Source of the DNA: Chamaelirium japonicum
Lineage: Eukaryota; Streptophyta; Magnoliopsida; Liliales; Melanthiaceae
DNA: 64,000 bases
Direction of reading: 5' to 3'
Assembly: GCA_947650365.1 (NCBI GenBank)
Contig: CANTAL010000024.1
Span: forward strand, 310,001-374,000
Shown here: positions 40,716-56,400 of the stretch, in pieces
Position numbering within the stretch: the stretch's first letter is position 1
Layout: every line of letters starts with the position of its first letter
The notes under the pieces: model-generated
Databases searched by the model: none
The model's input: the letters and a program-made list of their open reading frames with translations, nothing else
Told to the model about the DNA's origin: nothing
Made by a program: the position numbers and the translations under genes

Positions 40716-41543
40716 TTCATTCGTACGATCCAATCTAATTCATTCGTACGATCCATTCTAATTCATTCGCACTATCTATTCTAATTCATTCGTACGATCC
40801 ATTCTAATTCATTCGCACGATCCATTCTAATTCATTCATACGATCCATTCTATTTCATTCGTACGATCCATTCTATTTCATTCATACGATCCATTCTAAT
40901 TCATTCATACGATCAATTCTAATTCTTTCGCACGAATGTATCCATTCTATTTCATTCGTTCGATCCATTCTAATTCATTCGTACGATCCATTCTAATTCA
41001 TTCGCACGATCCAATCTAATTCATTCGTACGATCCATTCTAATTCATTCATACATGTACGAATGAATTAGAATGGATACATTCGTGCGAATGAATTAGAA
41101 TGGATCGTACGAATGAATTAGAATGGATCGTATGAATGAATTAGAATGGATCGTGCGAATGAATTAGAATGGATCGTACGAATGAAATAGAATGGATTCA
41201 CACGAATGTATCCATTCTAATTCATTCGTACGATCCATTCTAATTCATTCGTACAATCCATTCTAATTCATTCGCACGATCCATTCGCATTCACTCAAAC
41301 GATCCATTCTAATTCATTCATATGATCCATTCTAATTCATTCGCACGAATGTATCCATTCTAATTCATTCGTACGATCTATTCTAATTTATTTGTACGAA
41401 TGTATCCACTCTAATTCATTCATACGATCCATTCTAATTCATTCGCACGAATGTATCCATTCCAATTCATTCGTACGATCCATTTTAATTCATTCGCAGA
41501 ATCTATTCTAATTCATTCGTACGATCAATTCTAATTCATTAGC

Positions 41544-41783
41544 ATGATCCATTCTAATTCATTCGTACGATCTATTCTATTTCATTCGTACAATCCATTC
41601 TTACTCAATCGTATGATCCATTCTAATCCATTCGCACAATCTATTCTAATTCATTCGTACGATCCAATCTATTTCATTCGTACGATCCATTCTAATTCGT
41701 ACGATCCATTCTATTTCATTCATACGATCCATTTTAATTCATTCGCACGATCCATTCTAATTCATTCATACGATCCATTCTAA
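41544..41783 (+). repeat. 240-bp higher-order satellite module (plus copy)
   Basis: Nearly identical to 39671-39910, and the opposite-strand counterpart of 29325-29564 and 36242-36481. Confidence 0.88.
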
Positions 41784-42091
41784 TTCATTCGTACGATCCA
41801 TTCTAATTTCTTCGTATGATCTATTCTAATTCCTTCGTACTATCCATTCTAATTCCTTCGTACGATCCATTCAAATTCATTCGCACGAATCTATCCATTC
41901 TAATTCATTCGTACGATCCATTCTAATTCATTCGCACGATCCATTCTAATTCATTAATACGATCCAATCTAATTCATTCATACGATCAATTCTAATTCAT
42001 TCGCACGAATATATCCTTTCTAATACATTCGTACGATCCATTCTAATTCATTCGCACAATCTATTCTAATTCAGTAGTACGATCCATTCTA

Positions 42092-45000
42092 ATTAGAATA
42101 GATTGTATGAATTAGAATGGATCGTATGAATGAATTAAAATAGATTGTACGAATGAATTAGAATGGATCATATGAATGAATTAGATTGTGCGAATGAATT
42201 AGAATGGATACATTCGTGCGAATGAATTAGATTGGATCGTATGCATGAATTAGAGTGGATCGTGCGAATGAATTAGAATAGATTGTGCAAATGAATTAGA
42301 ATGGATCGTACGAATGAATTAGAATGGATCGTACGAATGAATTAGAATGGATCGTACGAATGAATTAGAATAGATGCATTCGTGCGAAAGAATTAGAATA
42401 GATCGTATGAATGAATTAGAATGGATCGTATGAATGAAATAGAATGGATCGTACGAATGAATTAGAATGGATCGTGCGAATGAATTAGAATGGATCGTAC
42501 GAATGAATTAGAATGGATCGTACGAAGGAATTAGAATGGATCGTACGAATGAATTAGAATTAGAATGAATCGTACGAATGAATTAGAATAGATCGTACGA
42601 ATGAATTAGAATGGATCGTACGAATGAATTAGAATGGATCGTACGAATGAATTAGAATGGATTGAATTAGATTGAATCGTACGAATGAATTAGAATGAAT
42701 CATACCGTGCGAATGAATTAGAATGGATCATACGAAGGAATTAGAATGGATCGTACGAATGAATTAGAATGGATCGTACGAATGAATTAGAATGGTTCGT
42801 ACGAATGAATTAGAATGGATCGTATGAATGAATTAGAATGGATCGTGCGAATGAATTAGAATGGATCGTACGAATGAAATAGAATGGATTCGCACGAATG
42901 TATCCATTCTAATTCATTCGTACGATCCATTCTAATTCATTCGTACAATCCATTCTAATTCATTCGCACGATCCATTCGTATTCACTCAAACGACCCATT
43001 CTAATTCATAAGTACGATCCATTCGAATTTATTCAAACGATCCATTCTAATTCATTCGTACGATCCATTCTAATTCATTCGCACGAATGTATCCATTCTA
43101 ATTCATTCGTACGATCCATTCTAATTCATTTGTACGAATGTATCCATTCTAATTCACTCGTACGATCCATTCTAATTCATTTGTACGAATGTATCCTTTC
43201 TAATTCATTCGTACGATCCATTCTAATTCATTCACACAATCTATTCTAATTCATTAGTACGATCCATTCTAATTCATTCGTACGATCCATTCTAATTCAT
43301 TCATACGATCCATTCTAATTCATTTGTACGATCCATTCTAATTCATTCGCACGATCCATTCTAATTCATTCATATGATCCATTCTAATTCATTCGTATGT
43401 ATCCATTCTAATTCATTCATACGATCCATTCTAATTATACGATCCATTCTTACTCATTCGTATTATCCATTTTAATTCATTCACACGAATGTATCAACTC
43501 TAATTCATTCGTATGATCCGTTCTAATTCATTCGCACGAATGTATCCATTCTAATTCATTCGTACGATCCATTCTAATTCATTCGTACGATCCATTCTAA
43601 TTCATTCGTACAATCTATTCTAATTCATTCGTATGATCCATTCTAATTCAATCCATTCTAATTCATTCGTACGATCCATTCTAATTCATTTGTATGATCC
43701 ATTCTTACTCATTCGTACGATCCATTCTAATTCATTCGCACGAATGAATCCATTCTATTTCATTCGTACGATCCATTCTAATTAATTCGCACGATCCATT
43801 CTTACTCATTCGTACGATCCATTCTAATTCATTCGCACGATCCATTCTAATTCATTAATACAATCCATTCTAATTCATTCGCACGATCCATTCTAATTCA
43901 TTCACACTCATACGATCCATTCTAATTCATTCGCATGAATGTGTCCATTCTAATTCATTCGTACGATCCATTCTAATTCATTCGCACAATCTATTCTAAT
44001 TCATTAGAGCGAATGAATCCATTCTAATTCATTCGTCTGATCCATTCTAATTCATTCGCATGAATGTATCCATTCTAATTCATTCGTACGATCCATTCTA
44101 TCTCATTCGTACAATCCATTCTATTTCATTCGTACGATCCATTCTAATTCATTCGCACAATCCATTCTAATTCATTCGCATGATCCATTCTAATTCATTC
44201 GTACGATCGATTCTAATTCATTCATACGATCCATTCTAATTCATTCGCACGAATGTATCCATTCTAATTCATTCGTACGATCCATTCTAATTCATTCGCA
44301 TGATCCATTCTAATTCTTTCATACGATCCATTCTATTTCATTCGTACGATCCATTCTTACTCATTCGTACGATCCATCCTAATTCATTTGCACAAAGGTA
44401 TCCATTCTAATTCATTCGTACTATCCATTCTAATTCCTTCGTACGATCCATTCTAATTCCTTCGTACGATCCATTCTAATTCATTCGTACGATCCATTCT
44501 AATTCATTCGTACGATCCATTCTATTTCATTCATACCATCCATTTTAATTCATTCGTACGATCCATTCTAATTCATTCGCACGATCCATTCTAATTCATT
44601 CGTACGATCCATTCTAATTCATTCGTACGATCCATTCTAATTCCTTCGTATGATCCATTCTAATTCATTCGTACGATTCATTCTAATTCAATCCATTCTA
44701 ATTCATTCGTACGATCCATTCTTACTCATTCGTACGATCCATTCTAATTCATTCGCACGAATGAATCCATTCTAATTCATTCGTATGATCCATTCTAATT
44801 CATTCGCACAAATGTATCCATTCTAATTCATTCGTACGATCCATTCTAATTCATTCGTACGATCCATTCTAATTCATTCGTACGATTCATTCTAATTCCT
44901 TCGTATGATCCATTCTAATTCATTCGTACGATCCATTCTATTTCATTCGTACGATCCATTCTAATTCATTCGCACGAATGTATCCATTCTAATTCATTCG

Positions 45001-46933
45001 TACAATCCATTCTAATTCATTCGCACGATCCATTCAAATTCATTCATACGATCTATTCTATTTTATTCGTACGATCCATTCTTACTTATTCGTACGATCC
45101 ATTCTATTTCAATCGTACGATCCATTCTAATTCATTCGCACGAATGTATCCATTCTAATTCATTCGTACAATCCATTCTAATTCATTCGCACGATTCATT
45201 CTAATTCATTCATACGTAGAATGGATCGTATGAATGAATTAGAATGGATCGTACGAATGAATTAGAATGGATCGTACGAATGAAATAGAATGGATTCGCA
45301 CGAATGTATCCATTCTAATTCATTCGTACGATCCATTCTAATTCATTCGCACGATCCATTCTAATTCATTCGCACGAATGTATCCATTCTAATTCATTCG
45401 TATGATCCATTCTAATTCATTCATACGAATGAATTAGAATGGATACATTCGTGCGAATCAATTAGAATAGATCGTGCGAATGAATTAGAATGGATCGTAC
45501 GAATGAATTAGAATGAATACATTCGTGCGAATCCATTCTATTTCATTCGTACGATCCATTCTAATTCATTCGCACGATCCATTCTAATTCATTCATACGA
45601 TCCATTCTAATTCATTCGTACGATCCATTCTAATTCATTCGTACGATCCATTCTAATTCATTCCCATGAATGTATCCATTCTAATTGTTACGTACGATCC
45701 ATTCTATTTCATTCGTATGATCCATTCTTACTCATTCGTACGATCCATTCTAATTCTAATTCATTCATATGATCCATTCTAATTCCTTCGTACGATCCAT
45801 TCTAATTCATTCGTATGATCCATTCTAATTCATTCGCATGAATGTATCCATTCTAATTCATTCGTACGATCCATTCTATCTCATTCGTACGATCGATTCT
45901 AATTCATTCGCACGATCCATATTCTAATTCATTCGTACGGTCCATTCTATCTCATTCGTACAATCCATTCTATTTCATTCATACGATCCATTCTAATTCA
46001 TTCGCACGATCCATTCTAATTCATTCATACGATCCATTCTAATTCATTCGTACGATCCATTCTTACTCATTCGTACGATCCATTCTAATTCATTTGCACG
46101 AAGGTATCCATTCTAATTCATTCGTACTATCCATTCTAATTCATTCGCACGAATGTATCCATTCTAATTCATTCGTACGATCTATTCTATTTCATTCGTA
46201 CGATCCATTCTAATTCATTCGTACGATCCATTCTAATTCATTCGTACGATCCATTCTAATTCCTTCGTATGATCCATTCTAATTCATTCGTACGGTATGA
46301 TTCATTCTAATTCATTCGTACGATTCATTCTAATTCAATCCATTCTAATTCATTCGTACGATCCATTCTAATTCATTCATACGATCCATTCTAATTCATT
46401 CGTAGGATTCATTCTAATTCAATCCATTCTAATTCATTCGTACGATCCATTCTTACTCATTGGTACGATCCATTCTAATGAATTCGCACGAATGTATCCA
46501 TTCCAATTCATTCATACGATCCATTCTAATTCATTCGCACAATCTATTCTAATTCATTCGTACGATCGATTCTAATTCATGCATACGATCCATTCTAATC
46601 CATTCTAATTCATTCATACGTTCCATTCTATTTCATTCGTACGATCCATTCTTACTCATTCGTACGATCCATTCTAATTCATTTGCACGAAGGTGCGAAT
46701 GAATTAGAATGGATCGTACGAATGAAATAGAATGGATTTGCACGAATGTATCCGAATGGATCGTACGAAGGAATTAGAATGGATCGTACGAAGGAATTAG
46801 AATGGATAGTACGAATGAATTAGAATGGATGCCTTCGTGCAAATGAATTAGAATGGATCGTACGAATGAGTAAGAATGGATCGTACGAATGAAATAGAAT
46901 GGATCGTATGAATGAATTAGAATGAATCGTGCG
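42092..46933. repeat. Satellite array, long R block with short F blocks
   Basis: Blocks by eye: F 42092-42894, R 42895-45213, F to 45299, R to 45424, F to 45529, R to 46692, F from 46693. The 2.3-kb R block is the second longest in the window. No gene seen. Confidence 0.95.
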
Positions 46934-49900
46934 AATGAATTAGAATGGATCGTACGAATGAATTAGAATAGATTGTGCGAATGAATTAGAATGGATCGTA
47001 CGAATGAATTAGAATGGATCGTACGAATGAAATAGAATGGATCGTATGAATGAATTAGAATGGATCGTGCGAATGAATTAGAATGGATCGTATGAATGAA
47101 ATTGAATGGATTCGCACGAATGTATCCATTCTAATTCAATGGATCGTGCGAATGAATTAGAATGGATCGTACGAATGAATTACAATGGATCGTATGAAGG
47201 AATTAGAATGGATCGTACGAATGAATTAGAATGGATCGAACGAATGAATTAGAATGGATACATTCGTGCAAAAGAATTAGAATGGATTGAATGAATGAAT
47301 TAGAATGGATCGTGCGAATGAATTAGAATGGATCGTACGAATGAATTAGAATGGATTGTGCGAATGAATTAGAATGGATCGTACGAATGAATTAGAAAGG
47401 ATATATTCGTGCGAATGAATTAGAATAGATCGTATGAATGAATTAGAATGAATCATACCGTACTAATGAATTAGAATGGATCATACGAAGGAATTAGAAT
47501 GGATCATATGAATGAATTATAATGGATCTTACGAATGAATTAGAATGGATCGTATAAATTAGAATGGATCGTACGAAGGAATTAGAATGGATCGTATGAA
47601 TGAATTAGATTAGATCGTATTAATGAATTTGAATGGATCGTATGAATGAATTAGATTGGATTGTATGAATGAATTAGAATGGATCTTGCGAATGAATTAG
47701 AATGGATCGTACGAATGAAAAAGAATGGATTGTATGAATGAATTAGAATAGATCATGCGAATGAATTAGAACGGATCGTACAAATGAATTAGAATGGATC
47801 ATATGAATGAATTAGAATGGATCGTACGTATGAATTAGAATGGATCGTGCGAATGAATTAGAATAGATCGTATGAATGAATTAGAGTAGATACATTCGTA
47901 CGAAGGAATTAGAATGGATCGTACGAATGAATTAGCATGGATTATATGAATGAATTAGAATGGATCGTACGAATAAATTAGAATGGATACATTCGTGCGA
48001 AAGAATTAGAATGGATTGTACGAATAAATTAGAATGGATCTTACGAATGAATTAGAATAGATTGTACGAATGAATTAGAATGGATCGTACGTCTAATTCA
48101 TTCGTACGATCCATTCTAACTCATTCATACAATCCATTCTACTTCTTTTGCATGAATGTATCCATTCTAATTCATTCGTACGATCCATTCTAATTCCTTC
48201 GTACGATCCATTCTAATTCCTTCGTACGATCCATTCTAATTCATTCCCATGAATGTATCCATTCTAATTGATACGTACGATCCATTCTATTTCATTCTTA
48301 TGATCCATTCTTACTCATTCGTACGATCCAATCTAATTCATTCATACGATCCATTCTACGATCCATTCTAATTCATTCGTACGTTCCATTCTAATTCATT
48401 AGCACGATCAATGCTAATTCATTCGTACAATCCATTCTATTTCATTCGCACGATCCATTCTAATTCATTTGCACGATCCATTCTAATTCATTCATACAAT
48501 CCATTCTAATTCTTTTTCACGAATGTATCCATTCTAATTCATTACGAATGAGTAAGAATGGATTGTACGAATGAATTAGAATGGATACATTCGTTCGAAT
48601 GAATTAGAATGGATCATACGAATGAGTAAGAATGGATCGTACGAATGAAATAGAATGGATTGTACGAATGAATTAGAATGGATCGTACGAATGAATTAGC
48701 ATTGATCGTGCTAATGAATTAGAATGGAACGTACGAATGAATTAGAATGGATCGTAGAATGGATCGTATGAATGAATTAGATTGGATCGTACGAATGAGT
48801 AAAAATGGATCATACGAATGAAAAAGAATGGATCAAACGTATCAATTAGAATGGATACATTCATGGGAATGAATTAGAATGGATCGTACGAAGGAATTAG
48901 AATGGATCGTACGAAGGAATTAGAATGGATCGTATGAATGAATTAGAATGGATACATTCGTGCAAAAGAAGTAGAATGGATTGTATGAATGAATTAGAAT
49001 GGATCGTACGAATGAATTAGACGTACGATCCATTCTAATTCATTCGTACAATCTATTCTAATTCATTCGTACGATCCATTCTAATTTATTCGTACAATCC
49101 ATTCTAATTCATTCGCATGAATGTATCCATTCTAATTCATTCGTACGATCCATTCTAATTCATTCGTACGATCCATTCTAATTCATTCGTACGATCCATT
49201 CTAATTCATTCGTACGATCCATTCTAATTCATTCGTACGATCTATTCTAATTTATTCATACGATCCATTCTAATTTATTCGTACGATCCATTCTAATTCA
49301 TTCGTACGATCCATTCTTACTCATTCGTGCGATCCATTCTAATTCATTCGTACAATCTATTCTACTTCTTTTGCACGAATGTATCCATTCTAATTCATTC
49401 GTACGATCCATTCTAATTCCTTCGTACGATCCATTCTAATTCCTTCGTACGATCCATTCTAATTCATTCCCATGAATGTATCCATTCTAATTGATACGTT
49501 TGATCCATTCTTTTTCATTCGTATGATCCATTTTTACTCATTCGTACGATCCAATCTAATTCATTCATACGATCCATTCTACGATCCATTCTAATTCATT
49601 CGTACGTTCCATTCTAATTCATTAGCACGATCAATGCTAATTCATTCGTACGATCCATTCTAATTCATTCGTACAATCCATTCTATTTCATTCGTACGAT
49701 CCATTCTTACTCATTCGTATGATCCATTCTAATTCATTCGAACGAATGTATCCATTCTAATTCATTCATACAATCCATTCTTACTCATTCGTAATGAATT
49801 AGAATGGATACATTCGTGAAAAAGAATTAGAATGGATTGTATGAATGAATTAGAATGGATCGTGCAAATGAATTAGAATGGATCGTGCGAATGAAATAGA

Positions 49901-52900
49901 ATGGATTGTACGAATGAATTAGCATTGATCGTGCTAATGAATTAGAATGGAACGTACGAATGAATTAGAATGGATCGTAGAATGGATCTTATGAATGAAT
50001 TAGATTGGATCGTACGAATGAGTAAGAATGGATCATACGAATGAAATAGAATGGATCGTACGTATCAATTAGAATGGATACATTCATGGGAATGAATTAG
50101 AATGGATCGTACGAAGGAATTAGAATGGATCGTACGAAGGAATTAGAATGGATCGTACGAATGAATTAGAATGGATACATTCTAATTCATTCATACGATC
50201 CATTCTAATTCATTCGCACGAATGTATCCATTCCAATTCATTCGTATGATCCATTCTAATTCATTCGCACAATCTATTCTAATTAATTCGTACGATCAAT
50301 TCTAATTCATTAGCATGATCCATTCTAATTCATTCGTACGATCTATATTATTTCATTCGTACAATCCATTCTTACTCATTCGTATGATCCATTCTAATCC
50401 ATTCGCACAATCTATTCATACGATCCTTTCTAATTCATTCGTACGATCCATTCTAATTCCTTCGTACGATCCATTCTAATTCATTTGTACGATCTATTCT
50501 AATTCATTCGCACGATCCATTCTAATTCATGCATACAATCCATTCTAATTCATTCGTACGATCCATTCTAATTCATTCGTACGATCCATTCTAATTCATT
50601 CGCACGATCCATTCTAATTCATTCATACGATCCATTCTATTTCATTCGTACGATCCATTCTTACTCATTCGTACGATCCATTCTAATTCATTTGCACGAA
50701 GGTATCCATTCTAATTCATTCGTACTATCCATTCTTATTCCTTTATACGATCCATTCTAATTCCTTCGTACGATCCATTCTAATTCATTCGCACGATCCA
50801 TTCTAATTCATTAATACGATCCAATCTAATTCATTCATACGATCTATTCTAATTCATTCGCACGAATATATCCTTTCTAATTCATTCGTACGATCCATTC
50901 TAATTCATTCACACAATCTATTCTAATTCATTAGTACGATCCATTCTAATTCATTCGTACGGTATGATTCATTCTAATTCATTCGTACGATTCATTCTAA
51001 TTCAATCCATTCTAATTCATTCGTACGATCCATTCTAATTCATTCGTACGATCCATTCTAATTCATTCGTACGATTCATTCTAATTCAATCCATTCTAAT
51101 TCATTCATACGATCCATTCTTACTCATTCGTACGATCCATTCTAATTCATTCGCACGAATAAATCCATTCTAATTCATTCGTATGATCCATTCTAATTCA
51201 TTAGCATGAATATATCCATTCTAATTCATTCGTACGATCCAGTCTATCTCATTCGTACAATCCATTCTATTTCATTCGCACAATCTATTCTAATTCATTC
51301 ATACGATCCATTCTAATTGATTCGCACGATCCATTCTAATTCATTCATACGATCTATTCTAATTCATTCATATGATCCATTCTGATTCATTCGCACGATC
51401 CATTCTTACTCATTCGTACGATTCATTCTAATTCATTCGCACGATCCATTCTATCTCATTCGTACGATCTATTCTAATTCATTCGCACGAATATATCCTT
51501 TCTAATTCATTCGCACAATCTATTCTAATTCATTCATACGATCCATTCTAATTTATTCGCACGATCCATTCTAATTCATTCATACGATACATTCTAATTC
51601 ATTCGTACGATCCATTCTAATTCATTCGTACGATCCATTCTAATTCATTCGCACAATCTATTCTAATTCATTAGTATGATCCATTCTAATTCATTCGCAC
51701 AATCTATTCTAATTCTAATACATTCGTACAAATGGATTAGAATGGATCGTACGAATAAATTAGAATGGATACATTCGTGCGAATGAATTAGAATAGATCG
51801 TATGAATGAATTAGATTGGATCGTATGAATGAATTAGAATGGATTGTATGAATTAGAATGGATACCTTCGTGCAAATGAAATAGAATGGATCATACGAAT
51901 GAATTAGAGTAGATTGTGCGAATGGATTAGAATGGATCGTACGAAGGAATTAGAATGGATAGTACGAATGAATTAGAATGGATACCTTCGTGCAAATGAA
52001 TTAGAATGGATCGTACGATTGAGTAAGAATGGATCGTACGAATGAAATAGAATGGATCGTACGAATGAATTAGAATAGATTGTGCGAATGGATTAGAATG
52101 GATCATACGATTGAGTAAGAATGGATTGTACGAATGAAATAGAATAGATCGTACGAATGACTTAGAATGGATCGTATGAATGAATTAGAATGGATTGAAT
52201 TAGAATGAATCGTACGAATGATTTAGAATGGATCGTACGAATGAATTAGAATGGATCGTACGAATGAATTAGAATGGATTGAATTAGAATGAATCGTACG
52301 AATGAATTAGAATGAATCATACCGTACGAATGAATTAGAATGGATTATACGAAGGAATTAGAATGGATCGTGCGAATAAATTAGAATGGATCGTATGAAT
52401 GAATTAGATTAGAATGGATCGTACGAATGAGTAAGAATGGATCGTACGAATGAAATAGAATGGATCGTACGAATGAATTAGAATAGATTGTGAGAATGGA
52501 TTAGAATGGATCATACGATTGAGTAAGAATGGATTGTACGAATGAAATAGAATAGATCGTACGAATGAATTAGAATGGATCGTATGAATGAATTAGAATG
52601 GATTGTACGAATGAAATAGAATGGATCGTATGAATGAATTAGAATGGATCGTTTGAGTGAATGCGAATGGATCGTGCGAATGAATTAGAATGGATTGTAC
52701 GAATGAAATAGAATGGATCGTATAAATGAATTAGAATGGATTGAATTAGAATGAATCGTACGAATGAATTAGAATGAATCATACCGTACAAATGAATTAG
52801 AATGGATCGTACGAATGAATTAGAATGGATCGTACGAATGAATTAGAATGGATCGTACGAATGAATTAGAATGGATCGTGCGAATGAATTAGAATGGATC

Positions 52901-53460
52901 GTACGAATGAATTAGAATAGATTGTGCGAATGAATAAGAACAGATCATACGAAGAAATTAGAATGGATCCTACGAATGAATTAGAATGGATTGTATGAAT
53001 GAATTAGAATGGATACATTCGTGCGAATCCATTCTATTTCATTCGTACGATCCATTCTAATTCATTCGCACGATCCATTCTTACTCATTCGTACGATCCA
53101 TTCTAATTCATTCGTACGATCCATTCTAATTCATTCGTAAGATCCATTCTAATTCAATCCATGCGAATGAATACGAATGGATTAGAATGAATCGTACGAA
53201 TGAATTAGATTGGATCCTACGAATGAATTAGAATAGATTGTGCGAATGAATTAGAATGGATCTGGATCGTGTATCCATTCTAATTCATTCGTACGATCCA
53301 TTCTAATTCATTCGCACGATCCATTCTAATTCATTCATACGATCCATTCTAATTCATTCATACAATCCATTCTAATGGATCGTGCGAATGAATTAGAATG
53401 GATCGTACGAATGAATTGGAATGGATACATTCGTGCGAATGAATTATAATGGATCGTGCG
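46934..53460. repeat. Large tandem duplication, copy A (about 6.5 kb of satellite)
   Basis: Co-linear with the adjacent copy B at offset 6527 on the left and 5980 on the right. It reproduces the same flips: R 47118-47138, F to 48091, R to 48543, F to 49020, R to 49795, F to 50180, R to 51724, F to 53027, R to 53159, F to 53269, R to 53375. It differs from B by single-monomer gains and losses and by a net extra 547 bp at about 49.3-50.2 kb. Outer borders are approximate. Confidence 0.88.
48141..50180. repeat. Nested 1.22-kb duplication inside copy A
   Basis: ACTTCTTTTG at 48141 recurs at 49364, and AGCATTGATC at 48698 recurs at 49921, both at offset 1223. Similarity continues to about 48957 / 50180. 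Copy B has only one such segment, so the extra one was gained in A or lost from B. Confidence 0.8.
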
Positions 53461-56400
53461 AATGAATTAGAATGGATCGTACGAATGAATTAGAATAGAT
53501 TGTGCGAATGAATTAGAATGGATCGTACGAATGAATTAGAATGGATCGTACGAATGAAATAGAATGGATCGTATGAATGAATTAGAATGGATCGTGCGAA
53601 TGAATTAGAATGGATCGTACGAATGAAATTGAATGGATTCGCACGAATGTATCCATTCTAATTCAATGGATCGTGCGAATGAATTAGAATGGATCGTACG
53701 AATGAATTACAATGGATCGTACGAAGGAATTAGAATGGATCGTACGAATGAATTAGAATGGATCGAACGAATGAATTAGAATGGATACATTCGTGCAAAA
53801 GAATTAGAATTGATTGAATGAATGAATTAGAATGGATCGTGCGAATGAATTAGAATGGATCGTACGAATGAATTAGAATGGATTGTGCGAATGAATTAGA
53901 ATGGATCGTACGAATGAATTAGAAAGGATATATTCGTGCGAATGAATTAGAATAGATCGTATGAATGAATTAGAATGAATCATACCGTACTAATGAATTA
54001 GAATGGATCATACGAAGGAATTAGAATGGATCATATGAATGAATTATAATGGATCTTACGAATGAATTAGAATGGATCGTATAAATTAGAATGGATCGTA
54101 CGAAGGAATTAGAATGGATCGTACGAAGGAATTAGAATGGATCGTATGAATGAATTAGATTGGATCGTATTAATGAATTTGAATGGATCGTATGAATGAA
54201 TTAGATTGGATTGTATGAATGAATTAGAATGGATCTTGCGAATGAATTAGAATGGATCGTACGAATGAAAAAGAATGGATTGTATGAATGAATTAGAATA
54301 GATCATGCGAATGAATTAGAACGGATCGTACGAATGAATTAGAATGGATCATATAAATGAATTAGAATGGATCGTACGTATGAATTAGAATGGATCGTGC
54401 GAATGAATTAGAATAGATCGTATGAATGAATTAGAGTAGATACATTCGTACGAAGGAATTAGAATGGATCGTACGAATGAATTAGAATGGATTATATGAA
54501 TGAATTAGAATGGATCGTACGAATGAATTAGAATGGATACATTCGTGCGAAAGAATTAGAATGGATTGTACGAATAAATTAGAATGGATCTTACGAATGA
54601 ATTAGAATAGATTGTACGAATGAATTAGAATGGATCGTACGTCTAATTCATTCGTACGATCCATTCTAATTCATTCATACAATCCATTCTACTTCTTTTG
54701 CACGAATGTATCCATTCTAATTCATTCGTACGATCCATTCTAATTCCTTCGTACGATCCATTCTAATTCCTTCGAACGATCCATTCTAATTTATTCCCAT
54801 GAATGTATCCATTCTAATTGATACGTACGATCCATTCTATTTCATTCGTATGATCCATTCTTACTCATTCGTACGATCCAATCTAATTCATTCATACGAT
54901 CCATTCTACGATCCATTCTAATTCATTCGTACGTTCCATTCTAATACATTAGCACGATCAATGCTAATTCATTCGTACGATCCATTCTATTTCATTCGCA
55001 CGATCCATTCTAATTCATTTGCACGATCCATTCTAATTCATTCATACAATCCATTCTAATTCTTTTTCACGAATGTATCAATTCTAATTCATTACGAATG
55101 AGTAAGAATGGATTGTACGAATGAATTAGAATGGATACATTCGTGCGAATGAATTAGAATGGATCATACGAATGAGTAAGAATGGATCGTACGAATGAAA
55201 TAGAATGGATTGTATGAATGAATTAGAATGGATCGTACGAATGAATTAGCATTGATCGTGCTAATGAATTAGAATGGATCGTAGAATGGATCGTATGAAT
55301 GAATTAGATTGGATCGTACGAATGAGTAAAAATGGATCATACGAATGAAATAGAATGGATCGTACGTATCAATTAGAATGGATACATTCATGGGAATGAA
55401 TTAGAATGGATCGTACGAAGGAATTAGAATGGATCGTACGAAGGAATTAGAATGGATCGTACGAATGAATTAGAATGGATACATTCGTGCAAAAGAAGTA
55501 GAATGGATTGTATGAATGAATTAGAATGGATCGTACGAATGAATTAGACGTACGATCCATTCTAATTCATTCGTACAATCTATTCTAATTCATTCGTACG
55601 ATCCATTCTAATTTATTCGTACAATCAATTCTAATTCATTCGCATGAATGTATCCATTCTAATTCATTCGTACGATCCATTCTAATTCATTCGTACGATC
55701 CATTCTAATTCATTCATATGATCCATTCTAATTCATTCATACGATCCATTCTAATTCATTCGTACGATCCATTTTAATTCATTCGTACGATCCATTCTAA
55801 TTCATTCGTACGATCCATTCTAATTGCTTCGTACAATCTATTCTAATTTATTCGTATGATCCATTCTAATTTATTCGTACGATCCATTCTAATTCATTCG
55901 TACGATTCATTCTTACTCATTCGTACGATCCATTCTAATTCATTCGTACAATCTATTCTAATTCATTCGTACGATCCATTCTAATATATTCGTACAATCC
56001 ATTCTAATTCATTCGTACAATCCTTTCTTACTCAATCGTATGATCCATTCTAATCCATTCGCACAATCTATTCTAATTCATTCGTACGATTCATTCTAAT
56101 TCAATCTATTCTAATTCATTCGTACGATCCATTCTAATTCATTTGTACGAATGTATCCACTCTAATTCATTCATACGATCCATTCTAATTCATTCGCACG
56201 AATGTATCCATTCCAATTCATTCGTATGATCCATTCTAATTCATTCGCACAATCTATTCTAATTCATTCGTACGATCAATTCTAATTCATTAGCATGATC
56301 CATTCTAATTCATTCGTACGATCTATTTTATTTCATTCGTACAATCCATTCTTACTCAATCGTATGATCCATTCTAATCCATTCGCACAATCTATTCATA

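Larger units (their letters stand above)
39250..42091 (-). repeat. Satellite array, mainly R
   Basis: R 39250-41054, a short F block 41055-41208, R 41209-42091. Three copies of the 240-bp module lie here about 0.8-1 kb apart (39671, about 40497, 41544), indicating local tandem duplication of a segment of about 1 kb. No gene seen. Confidence 0.95.
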
